Assembly (NCBI GenBank): GCA_964633205.1
Contig: CAZWFN010000127.1
Span: forward strand, 1 to 18,584
Direction of reading: 5' to 3'
DNA length: 18,584 nucleotides
Source of the DNA: CAYVQE01 sp964633205
GTDB lineage: Bacteria; Myxococcota; B64-G9
Positions within the stretch are counted from its first letter, which is position 1, and each line of letters starts with the position of its first letter. Below the pieces are notes generated by a model. It searched no databases, had not been told where the DNA came from, and saw only the letters and a program-made list of their open reading frames with translations. The translations under genes and the position numbers were made by a program. This document shows, piece after piece, positions 12,637 to 18,584 of the stretch.

Positions 12637-13682
12637 GCCCGCCGAGCCCTTCGTTCGAGCTGCCGCTCGACATCATCGACGAGCTCTACCAGGCGGTCGA
12701 TGACCAGCGGCAGCGGGCGCTGGACCCGGACCTCGGACGCGACGAGCGCGTCGAGGCGGCCGGGCTCTACCTGGAAGCTCTGGGCGCGCTGGCCGCCGCC
12801 GGGCACGAGCCCGAGGCCGGCCTGCCGGCCGAGCTGCCGGCCGAGCTGACCCGCTCGGCCCTGGCCGCGCTGGACGCCGGGGCGCTGCGCAGCGAGGCCG
12901 ACCGGCTGGCGCGGCTGGTCGAAGAAGCCGTGGACGATCCCTTCGAAGACGTGCACCTCGACGTGCTGGCGGAGCGGGTCGAGGACGCCCTGCTGGAGCG
13001 CCAGCGCTTCGACCGGCGGCTGGCCGGCGCCCGGGTGGTGCTGGGCGAGGCGGCCGGCTGGAGCGACGAGCAGGCCGGCGCGGTGGGCTACTTCGACACC
13101 CTGCTGCGCCCGCTGGCCTGGGGCCTGGCCTTCGCCAACCGCGGCCGCGAGGGCCACGCCCTGATGGTGGCGCCGGAGCAGCGGCCGCAGCACTGGTGGT
13201 GGTTCGAGGCGCTGGACGTGAGCTGGGATGCGCTGGGCGCCGCGGCCGAGCTGGCCGAGCTGGTCGAGCGCTACCCGACCTTCGCCCGCTACTTCGAGCG
13301 GCTGCGCCTTGCCGCGCGCCAGCGGCTGGGGCTGGGGGCGGGCGCCGGCGCCGCCGCGGCCGAGCCGGGCCCGGCGCTGCGGCTGGCCGCGGCCACCGCG
13401 GCCGAGCGCCGGGCGCCGCTGGCGGTGCTGGAGCTGGGCCGCGGCTCGGTGCTGTTTCTGCGCTCCAGCGACCGCGGCCACCACCTGCGGCTGCTGCTCG
13501 ACGAGCGGGATGCGCTGGGCGGCACCCCGGTGTTCGTGCCGCAAGGCGGCGCGGCCATCGCCGGGCACGAGCAAGCGCCGGGCAGCTGGGTGTTCGACCT
13601 GGGCCCGACCCTGCCCCCGCGCGGGCGGCTGGAGTGTGAGCTGAATGGAGTCGCGGTCGGCCATGACGTCGAGCTCGGGTGA
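12633..13682 (+). CDS. Unknown protein Y of the sigma-Lon module (candidate anti-sigma or protease substrate)
   Basis: Protein of 349 aa, not recognised. ATG 12633 overlaps the stop of X (ATGA), with AGGAGG (12620-12625) 7 nt upstream. Residues about 5-150 are acidic and helical. A central stretch contains HWWWFEALDVSWD and further helices up to about 225. An Ala/Gly linker (GAGAGAAAAEPGP) then leads into a C-terminal domain of about 100 residues that looks beta-rich (LAVLELGRGSVLFLRSS, LRLLLDERD, GSWVFDLGP). The two-part build with a flexible linker is what one would expect of a protein cut by a protease, but no cleavage site can be named. It overlaps the next gene by 38 nt, so Y and the Lon-like protein are probably made in a fixed ratio. 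No membrane segment or catalytic motif is visible. Confidence 0.75.
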   Translation: MSPPSPSFELPLDIIDELYQAVDDQRQRALDPDLGRDERVEAAGLYLEALGALAAAGHEPEAGLPAELPAELTRSALAALDAGALRSEADRLARLVEEAVDDPFEDVHLDVLAERVEDALLERQRFDRRLAGARVVLGEAAGWSDEQAGAVGYFDTLLRPLAWGLAFANRGREGHALMVAPEQRPQHWWWFEALDVSWDALGAAAELAELVERYPTFARYFERLRLAARQRLGLGAGAGAAAAEPGPALRLAAATAAERRAPLAVLELGRGSVLFLRSSDRGHHLRLLLDERDALGGTPVFVPQGGAAIAGHEQAPGSWVFDLGPTLPPRGRLECELNGVAVGHDVELG

Positions 13683-15483
13683 TCCGGCCCGGCGCATCGC
13701 GCAGCAGCTCGGCCTGCTCAACTTCCGCCGGGCGCTGGAGCTGGCCGCCGCCGAGCCCGACCCCACCCGCCGGGCGGCCCTGCAGGATCAGGTGCTGGCG
13801 GCCCAGACGGCCCATCCGCTCGAGCGGCGGGCCGCCGTGCTGCTGCCGGTGGCCGTCGGCGACGGGCGCGAGGGGGCCGTGCTGGACATGCTGCTCGAGC
13901 CCGGCGCCGGCGCGCAGCGGCGCTGCAGCCCGGAGCTGGACCAGGCCATCGAGACCGGCGTGGCCGCGGCCTGGGGCCTGCTGGCGCAGCGCTCGCCGGC
14001 CGCCGCCGGCAAGCCGCCGCCGGCGCTGAGCTTGGCGCCCTTCGGCCGGGCTCAGGCGCCGGGCCGGCTGCAGGGCGAGTCGGCCGGGCTGGCCGCGGCC
14101 CTGGAGGCCTTTCGGGTGCTGAGCGGGCTGCAGCCGCCGCGGCCGGTGATCGCCAGCGGCGGGGTGGCCGCCGACGGCCGCCTGTGGGCCGGCGGCGCGC
14201 TGGCGGTCAAGCTGGCCGCGGCCCGGCGCGAGGGCTGGGCCGAGCGGGGCGCGCTGTTCATGGCGGCCGGCAAGGCGCCGGCCGAGCGGCCGGACGGGCT
14301 CGAGCTGCATAGCCCCCAGCGGCTGGAGCAGGCCGTGGCCGCGGCCTTCGGCCCGGCCGCCGCCGCCGCCGGCGTGCAGCCGGCCTTCATCGGCATCAGC
14401 GACCGCATCCGGGCCATCGACGAGCTGATCGCCGCCGGCGACTGCGAGCGCGCCCTGCGCCAGGCCGAGCAGGACTGGGCCGAGGACCTGCCGCGCCACG
14501 TGGCCGTGCTGCTGGCCTGGCGCAGCGCCCGCGCCAGCCTGCACCTGGGCCGGCCCGACGCCCGGGCGCGTTACCAGCGGGTGTTTGCCCTGCTGGGCGA
14601 GCGCGACTGCACCGAGCACGAACAGCGCCAGCTGGAGACCGAGATCGAGGTCAGCCGCATCGACCTGTTCGACCTCGACCCGGCCATCGCCCGGCTGCGG
14701 CGGCTGCTCGACCCGGCCCGCGACTGGGGCCCGATCGACGTCGGCTGGCAGATCCACGCCCGCGGCACCCTGGCCATGGCCCTGGCCATGCGCGGCCGCG
14801 ACGGCGACCTGGCCGAGGCGGTGGCCCTGCGCGAGCACAACGTCGACCAGCAGCGCGACTACCCGGCGCCCGGCCTGCGCGACACCCTGGGCCGCAGCCT
14901 GTGCGCCCTGGCCTGGGAGCGCTTCTTGGCCGGCGACGACGCCGGCGCGCGCCAGGCGCTCGACCAGGCCGACCAGGCCGTGGCCCGCGGCGATGCCGAG
15001 CCCACCCAGCCCAGCCACAACCTCTACGCCCGGGCGCGCATGCTGTACTGGAGCGCCGAGTCGCGGCCCCTGCTGGAGCTGCTCGAGCGGGCCGCGGCCG
15101 CCGGCACCTGGCAGCCCGAGGCCGAGGACGTCTGGAACAGCCTACTCGCCAACCTGCGCGCGGCCGCCCTGCTCGACGCCGGCCGGCCCGAACCCGCCCT
15201 GGCCGAGCTGCGCGCCAGGCGCATCACCTGGCAGCGGCGGCCGGGCCTGGCGGGCTGGCTCGTCCACCTGGGGCTGGGCTTCGAGATCCCGACACTATTG
15301 ATGCTCGACCGCCACGACGAGGCCGCCGTGCTGGCCGCCACCGCCGCCCACAAGCTCGGCCCCGGCGAGCGCGGCCTGCATCCGCCGGCCGGCCGCTTCT
15401 ACACCAGCGGCCGGGCCCTGGACGGCCCGCCCGAGCGGGTGGCCACCACCGTGCGCGACTGGTACCGGCGAAGCTGGTACTGA
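13645..15483 (+). CDS. Lon-like Ser/Lys protease domain fused to TPR-like helical repeats
   Basis: Protein of 612 aa. Residues about 60-245 look like a Lon (S16) proteolytic domain without an AAA+ ATPase. GESAGLAAALEAF (144-156) carries a Ser (S146) in the Lon nucleophile context. A SGGVAADG turn (171-178), like the ASGEI-type segment of Lon, leads to GGALAVKLAAARREG (183-197) with K189. The S-to-K spacing is 43 residues, the same as S679-K722 in E. coli Lon. From about 250 to 600 the protein is all-helical with TPR-like units such as LIAAGDCERALRQAEQDWAE (261-280). No CARF, SAVED or CHAT domain is recognised. The start is ATG 13645 (GGAG 10 nt upstream), with ATG 13663 as the alternative. 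It lies between Y (38-nt overlap) and csx20 (13-nt gap). I infer a regulated endoprotease acting on X, Y or the sigma factor. Confidence 0.7.
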   Translation: MESRSAMTSSSGDPARRIAQQLGLLNFRRALELAAAEPDPTRRAALQDQVLAAQTAHPLERRAAVLLPVAVGDGREGAVLDMLLEPGAGAQRRCSPELDQAIETGVAAAWGLLAQRSPAAAGKPPPALSLAPFGRAQAPGRLQGESAGLAAALEAFRVLSGLQPPRPVIASGGVAADGRLWAGGALAVKLAAARREGWAERGALFMAAGKAPAERPDGLELHSPQRLEQAVAAAFGPAAAAAGVQPAFIGISDRIRAIDELIAAGDCERALRQAEQDWAEDLPRHVAVLLAWRSARASLHLGRPDARARYQRVFALLGERDCTEHEQRQLETEIEVSRIDLFDLDPAIARLRRLLDPARDWGPIDVGWQIHARGTLAMALAMRGRDGDLAEAVALREHNVDQQRDYPAPGLRDTLGRSLCALAWERFLAGDDAGARQALDQADQAVARGDAEPTQPSHNLYARARMLYWSAESRPLLELLERAAAAGTWQPEAEDVWNSLLANLRAAALLDAGRPEPALAELRARRITWQRRPGLAGWLVHLGLGFEIPTLLMLDRHDEAAVLAATAAHKLGPGERGLHPPAGRFYTSGRALDGPPERVATTVRDWYRRSWY

Positions 15484-15496
15484 GAGGAGCTTCGGC

Positions 15497-15886
15497 GTGA
15501 AGACCCTGTTCGCTCTGTTCAACCACCGCCTGACCGAGGCCCAGCGCCAGGACGCCCGCGATGCGCTGGGCTGCGAGCGCATCGCCGAGCCGCCGGAGCC
15601 GGTGCGCGCGCTGTGGGCCGGGCTGCCGCCCGAGGCCGAGGCGCTCGGCGCGCAGTTGGGGCCGGTGCGCGACTGGCTGGGCGCTCAAGCGCGGGCCGGG
15701 GATGCGGTGTTGGTGCAGGGGGATTTCGGGGCGGTCTACCTGATGGTGCGCTGGTGTCTCGACCGCGGTCTGGTGCCGGTCTACGCCACCACCCGCCGCC
15801 AGGCCGCCGAGCAGCACGCTGCCGACGGCACGGTGCGCACCAGCCACGTGTTTCGGCACGTGCGTTTTCGGCGCTATGGGGAGTGA
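15497..15886 (+). CDS. csx20: CRISPR-associated protein Csx20, candidate ring nuclease
   Basis: Protein of 129 aa matching the Csx20 pattern along its length: start MKTLFALFNHRLTEAQ, then EPPEPVRALWAGLPPE (31-46), DAVLVQGDFGAVYLMV (69-84), VPVYATTRRQAAEQ (93-106) and the end SHVFRHVRFRRY. Csx20 occurs with type III CRISPR systems and is regarded as a ring nuclease, an enzyme that degrades the cyclic oligoadenylate signal made by Cas10 and so switches ancillary effectors off. That assignment is family knowledge; no assay can be inferred here. The start is GTG 15497, with GAGGAG (15484-15489) 7 nt upstream. It is 13 nt after the Lon-like gene and 3 nt before the CARF-HEPN gene, which supports joint control of the effector and its off-switch. 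Confidence 0.82.
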   Translation: MKTLFALFNHRLTEAQRQDARDALGCERIAEPPEPVRALWAGLPPEAEALGAQLGPVRDWLGAQARAGDAVLVQGDFGAVYLMVRWCLDRGLVPVYATTRRQAAEQHAADGTVRTSHVFRHVRFRRYGE

Positions 15887-15889
15887 GGC

Positions 15890-17221
15890 ATGGCCAGGGT
15901 TTATCTGTCCTTTCTGGGCACCAACAAGTACATCCGCTGCAACTACGCCTTCGACGATGGAGACAAGAAGGAAGACGTCCGCTTCGTCCAGGAGGCCACG
16001 GTCGGGCATCACTGCAGCGACTGGGGCCCGGATGACCGGATCCTCATCTTCCTGACCAGCAAGGCCAGGCAGATGAACTGGGAGACAGCCGTTACCACGC
16101 TGCCGACCGGCGAACGTGGGCTCGGGGATCGCCTCGCGAGGCTGGGGCTGGCGGCGCGGATCGAGACCCGGGACATTCCCGACGGCGCGGATGAAGACCA
16201 GATCTACCGGGTGTTCCAGGCCATCGTGGAGGCCCTGGCCCCCGGCGACCGGGTGGTGTTCGACATCACCCATGCCTTCCGGTCGATTCCGATGCTGGCG
16301 CTGGTGGCCCTGAACTACTGCAAGGCGCTGAAGGGCATCGAGGTCGAGGCCATTGTCTACGGAGCCTTCGAGGTTCTGGGGTCGGTCGTGGAGGCCAAAG
16401 AGTTGCCAATAGAAGACCGCACCGCCCTGGTCTTCGACCTGACCGGCTATGACGAGCTGCTCGCCTGGTCCACTGCGGTGGATCGCTTCCGCTCCTCCGG
16501 CGATGCGCGCCTGGCCACCGAGCTGGCACGGCACCGGATCACGCCCGTGTTGCGTGCGCAGAAGGGGGCCGATGAGCAGATGAAGGCGCTGCAGAAGCTG
16601 GCCGGGGCGATCGAGCGCTTTTCGAACACCATGGCCACCTGCCGCGGCAAGCGGGTGGGCGACGATGCCGCAAACCTGCGCCGGCAGCTCGATGAGGTAC
16701 AGCGGATGGAAGCGGGCGGGCGGTTGCCGGCCCTGGCGCCGTTGTTCGCCTTGCTGCAGCGTGAGTTGGAGGCGTACGGCGGCGAACCCGTGGCCGACGG
16801 GCTGCGCGCGGTGCGCTGGTGTCTGGACCGCAACCTCATCCAGCAGGGCTACACCCTGCTCGAGGAGACGGCCATCTCCTGGTTGGCCATGAAGGTCGGG
16901 CTCGATCCTGATTCGAGGCGCGAGCGCGAGCTGGCCAGCCAGGCCTTCTGGGTGTTTTATCGCGGTATCGATAGGGATGAATGGTACGACGAAGTCAAGC
17001 GCCGGCCGGAGCTGGTAGAACGGATCGGCAGTGTGCTGGCGGGCAAGGAGGCAATCGGTAAGATGTTCGACCGCCTGGTCCAGGAGCGCAATGACCTCAA
17101 CCATGCAGGGTTCCAGGAGGACGCGCTCGAGGACGGCGGCAAGTTCGCGGACAAGCTGGAGTCGCACATCGCCGAGTTGGAGCGGCTGCTCGGGGTCGGC
17201 GGCGCGTCGACTTCAGGCTGA
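15890..17221 (+). CDS. csx2: CARF-HEPN ribonuclease, Csx2/TM1812 family (TIGR02221)
   Basis: Protein of 443 aa, typical for the TM1812/Csx2 group of Csx1-like proteins. The N-terminal CARF domain opens with YLSFLGTNKY (5-14) and has the characteristic DITHAFRSIPML (125-136), which lines the cyclic-oligoadenylate pocket in the family. The helical C-terminal part ends in a HEPN domain with the RNase motif RNDLNH (R400, H405; Rx4H). The expected role is binding of cyclic oligoadenylate made by Cas10 on target recognition, followed by cutting of RNA in the cell. ATG 15890 is 3 nt after csx20. Its base composition is visibly less GC-rich than the sigma-to-Lon genes before it, suggesting a different origin or a more recent arrival. 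Both key motifs are intact, so it should be active. Confidence 0.9.
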   Translation: MARVYLSFLGTNKYIRCNYAFDDGDKKEDVRFVQEATVGHHCSDWGPDDRILIFLTSKARQMNWETAVTTLPTGERGLGDRLARLGLAARIETRDIPDGADEDQIYRVFQAIVEALAPGDRVVFDITHAFRSIPMLALVALNYCKALKGIEVEAIVYGAFEVLGSVVEAKELPIEDRTALVFDLTGYDELLAWSTAVDRFRSSGDARLATELARHRITPVLRAQKGADEQMKALQKLAGAIERFSNTMATCRGKRVGDDAANLRRQLDEVQRMEAGGRLPALAPLFALLQRELEAYGGEPVADGLRAVRWCLDRNLIQQGYTLLEETAISWLAMKVGLDPDSRRERELASQAFWVFYRGIDRDEWYDEVKRRPELVERIGSVLAGKEAIGKMFDRLVQERNDLNHAGFQEDALEDGGKFADKLESHIAELERLLGVGGASTSG

Positions 17222-17241
17222 GAGTCTCGGAGTATAGTGCC

Positions 17242-18249
17242 GTGGTCGTCGCTGTGGAGACGAAGAGTTGCAGCTCGGACAACGGGCGCCATGAACCACC
17301 GCCGCTGCCGGTCGCGCGCTTCGTGTGCGAGCTGGCGGCGGACGAGGCCCTGGGTGGGGTGGCGGCGCTGGGGGACCGGTTGCATGCCCGGCTGGGGCCG
17401 AACCTGCGCCGGCTGGTCTGTTCGACCGGGGCCGATGACTGCGCCGGGTGCATCGCCTTCGACCCCTGCCCCTACGCCGCGCTGTTCGCGTCGCGACCGG
17501 CGGGCAGGACCCACCGGCTGCTGCGCGGGCAGCAGGCGCCGCAGCCGTGGGTGTTCTCCATGCCGTACGGCAACGGGGGCATCGCCCGGGGTGAGGTGGT
17601 TGAGCTGGGCCTGACCGCGATCGGGCAAGCCTGGCGCATGTTGCCCTATCTTTTGTTGGCGCTGCAGCGCATGCCCGATCGGCCTGAGCGCCGCGGGCGA
17701 CCCTACTGGCCGCTGGTGCCGCGCCGGCTGCGCCAGCTCGGGCGCAACGGTCGGGCGCGCACCATCTGGCAGGCCGGCGGCAAGTCCATCGGCGACGTGC
17801 GCCCGCCCGAGCCGCCGCGCCGGGGCCGGCGGCCGGGGCGGGTGGGGGATGTCGGAGTGCGGTTCGAGACGCCGGTGGCGCTGAAGGTGCGGGGCCAGGT
17901 GCTGCGGCGGGCGCCGAAGCTGGGTGAGCTGGTGCGGGCGGCGGTGCGGCGGGTGATCGGCATGGGGGCGAGCTGGAGCGATGTCGAGCTGCCCGCAGAC
18001 CTGCGCGGGTTGTTCGCGTTGGCCGACCAGGCGGAGGTCGGCACGGCCGCGGTGCGGCCGGTGCGCTGGGTGCGGGATTCGCGGCGGCAGCGGGGTGGGG
18101 TGCCGATGGAGGGGATCATCGGCCAGGTGTGTTATACTGGCGTGCAGCCGGAGGTGCTACCCTGGCTGGAGCTGGGGTCGCTGTTGCACATCGGCAAGGG
18201 CACGGCCTTCGGACTGGGTCGGATCGAGCTGGAGCGAAGAAGCGGCTGA
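17242..18249 (+). CDS. cas6: CRISPR Cas6 pre-crRNA endoribonuclease (RAMP)
   Basis: Protein of 335 aa of the Cas6 type found with type III systems. The N-terminal half has the cysteine cluster C60, C67, C70, C76 ending in FDPCPYAALF (73-82), a hallmark I know from this Cas6 group. The C-terminus has GIIGQVCYTG (about 288-297) and the glycine-rich loop HIGKGTAFGLGRIEL (316-330), the RAMP signature that contacts crRNA. It cuts pre-crRNA within repeats and should process the array that starts about 300 bp downstream. The start is taken as GTG 17242 (GGAG 9 nt upstream, 20 nt after the CARF gene); GTG 17257 is possible. An ATG at 17291 is out of frame. It is the last gene of the operon. Confidence 0.88.
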   Translation: MVVAVETKSCSSDNGRHEPPPLPVARFVCELAADEALGGVAALGDRLHARLGPNLRRLVCSTGADDCAGCIAFDPCPYAALFASRPAGRTHRLLRGQQAPQPWVFSMPYGNGGIARGEVVELGLTAIGQAWRMLPYLLLALQRMPDRPERRGRPYWPLVPRRLRQLGRNGRARTIWQAGGKSIGDVRPPEPPRRGRRPGRVGDVGVRFETPVALKVRGQVLRRAPKLGELVRAAVRRVIGMGASWSDVELPADLRGLFALADQAEVGTAAVRPVRWVRDSRRQRGGVPMEGIIGQVCYTGVQPEVLPWLELGSLLHIGKGTAFGLGRIELERRSG

Positions 18250-18284
18250 GCCGACCTGGCGGCGAGGGGGTGGGTCAAGGCGAA

Positions 18285-18298
18285 AATGGATGCACCCC
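18285..18298 (-). repeat. Leader motif copy 1 (inverted)
   Basis: AATGGATGCACCCC is the exact reverse complement of the motif GGGGTGCATCCATT found twice further along the leader. It sits 35 bp after the cas6 stop. Confidence 0.8.
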
Positions 18299-18399
18299 CA
18301 GGACCAGACAGTAATGGCACCCAGAATCGCCGCCCAGATATAAAAAAGCTCATTGAAAACAAAAAGATGTCGACCAACTGTGCAAAAAAAACACAAGCA

Positions 18400-18413
18400 G
18401 GGGTGCATCCATT
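18400..18413 (+). repeat. Leader motif copy 2
   Basis: GGGGTGCATCCATT, followed by GC. The 16-base stretch 18400-18415 is identical to 18489-18504. Copies 2 and 3 are 89 bp apart; copy 1 is in the opposite orientation 115 bp before copy 2. Confidence 0.8.
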
Positions 18414-18488
18414 GCTTTTCACCAGCAAACACAGCTACTTGGAAAAACAGGGGGGAGTGGGTAAACAAAAACCCACCCCAAATCCCAG

Positions 18489-18502
18489 GGGGTGCATCCA
18501 TT
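18489..18502 (+). repeat. Leader motif copy 3
   Basis: GGGGTGCATCCATT lies 45 bp before the first CRISPR repeat. It is followed by GCACCCC, so the site is also a short palindrome-like element: GGGGTGC (18489-18495) pairs with GCACCCC (18503-18509). This copy is the best candidate for a protein-binding or adaptation-related leader site. Confidence 0.75.
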
Positions 18503-18547
18503 GCACCCCAAAAAACCCATTGACAACCACAACCTCCAACAGGGACA

Positions 18548-18584
18548 GTAGCAGCACCCACCCCGACTCAAAGGGGATTGAAAC
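18548..18584 (+). CRISPR. First repeat of a CRISPR array (array continues past the window)
   Basis: The window ends in a 37-base sequence beginning GTAGCAGCACCC and ending GGGGATTGAAAC. The ATTGAAAC end is the classic 3' repeat tag that becomes the 8-nt 5' handle of crRNAs in type III and type I systems. Only one copy is inside the window, so repetition cannot be shown here and the left boundary (18548) is an estimate. Position after cas6 and an A-rich leader strongly supports it. Expected orientation is leader on the left, with spacers to the right. Confidence 0.8.

Larger units (their letters stand above)
18250..18547 (+). promoter_or_regulatory. AT-rich CRISPR leader
   Basis: The 298 bases between cas6 and the first repeat change abruptly from very GC-rich to A-rich. 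A-tracts occur at 18341-18347, 18384-18391 and elsewhere, as in CRISPR leaders, which host the array promoter and adaptation sites. No protein-coding frame in it is credible. A perfect TTGACA (18520-18525) lies 22 nt before the repeat, but the sequence 17 nt further on has no good -10 box. GATATAAAA (18337-18345) is a possible -10 further upstream. Three copies of a 14-bp motif are described separately. Confidence 0.75.

Noticed and set aside
12673..15018. A long minus-strand frame opposite protein Y and the Lon-TPR gene, which might question those unrecognised genes
   Set aside because: The sense genes have ribosome sites, coupled overlaps and Lon motifs. The antisense frame has no ribosome site and a low-complexity product.
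13645..15483. A SAVED or CARF sensor domain in the Lon-like protein, making it a plain CalpL
   Set aside because: No CARF-type motif (such as DITHAFR) or SAVED pattern is seen. The region after the protease domain reads as helical TPR-like repeats.
15224..17167. A 647-residue minus-strand frame opposite csx20 and csx2
   Set aside because: The sense proteins match known CRISPR families end to end, so the antisense frame is a shadow.
18520..18548. Array promoter based on the perfect TTGACA at 18520
   Set aside because: No acceptable -10 box occurs 16-19 nt downstream, so it is kept only as a remark in the leader entry.
18132..18561. Minus-strand open frames across the CRISPR leader
   Set aside because: They cross the leader and the cas6 end, lack ribosome sites and encode no recognisable protein.

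Overview
The window is very GC-rich, with a strong G/C third-position bias. It comes from a bacterium, probably a high-GC proteobacterial lineage with a large regulatory repertoire (a Pkn2-type kinase fused to a cyclic-nucleotide domain, TPR proteins, an alternative sigma factor). No ribosomal or other phylogenetic marker is present, so the taxon cannot be fixed; Myxococcota/Desulfobacterota-like and Chromatiales-like origins both fit. Because of the GC bias the antisense frames stay open over kilobases, and these were treated as shadows.

Left part (1-9.2 kb): a Ser/Thr kinase with a C-terminal cNMP-binding domain (118-1713); a phosphorothioate-DNA-binding HNH restriction endonuclease of the SprMcrA/ScoMcrA type (1829-2707); a radical SAM/SPASM-like enzyme (2934-4208); a GT1-family UDP-glycosyltransferase (4266-5471); and a SWIM-SNF2 helicase with an unusual helical C-terminal extension (5675-8575). 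Two arrays of a 7-bp GAACCNN tandem repeat, in opposite orientation, bracket the glycosyltransferase and helicase genes. A small two-TM protein gene (minus strand) reads through one array into the helicase gene.

Middle (9.2-11.1 kb): a minus-strand TPR protein with an acidic linker, ending in a strong hairpin, and a divergent small DUF1232-like protein.

Right part (11.2-18.6 kb): seven same-strand genes with gaps of 20 nt or less, or overlaps, running into a CRISPR leader and the first repeat. The order is ECF-like sigma factor, unknown protein X (235 aa), unknown protein Y (349 aa), a Lon-like Ser/Lys protease domain fused to TPR-like helices, Csx20 (candidate ring nuclease), a Csx2/TM1812-family CARF-HEPN ribonuclease, and Cas6. 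No cas10 or Cmr/Csm gene, and no cas1/cas2, lies in the window; they are presumably beyond the array or elsewhere.

The most interesting hypothesis is that this operon is a CRISPR type III-linked proteolysis-to-transcription relay. A Lon-like protease would release or modify a dedicated sigma factor, with X or Y as anti-sigma factor or substrate, alongside the conventional cyclic-oligoadenylate RNase arm (Csx2) and its off-switch (Csx20). It parallels CalpL/CalpT/CalpS and Csx29/Csx30/RpoE in logic. Its Lon protein, however, carries TPR-like helices and no sensor domain I can recognise, and X and Y match nothing I know.
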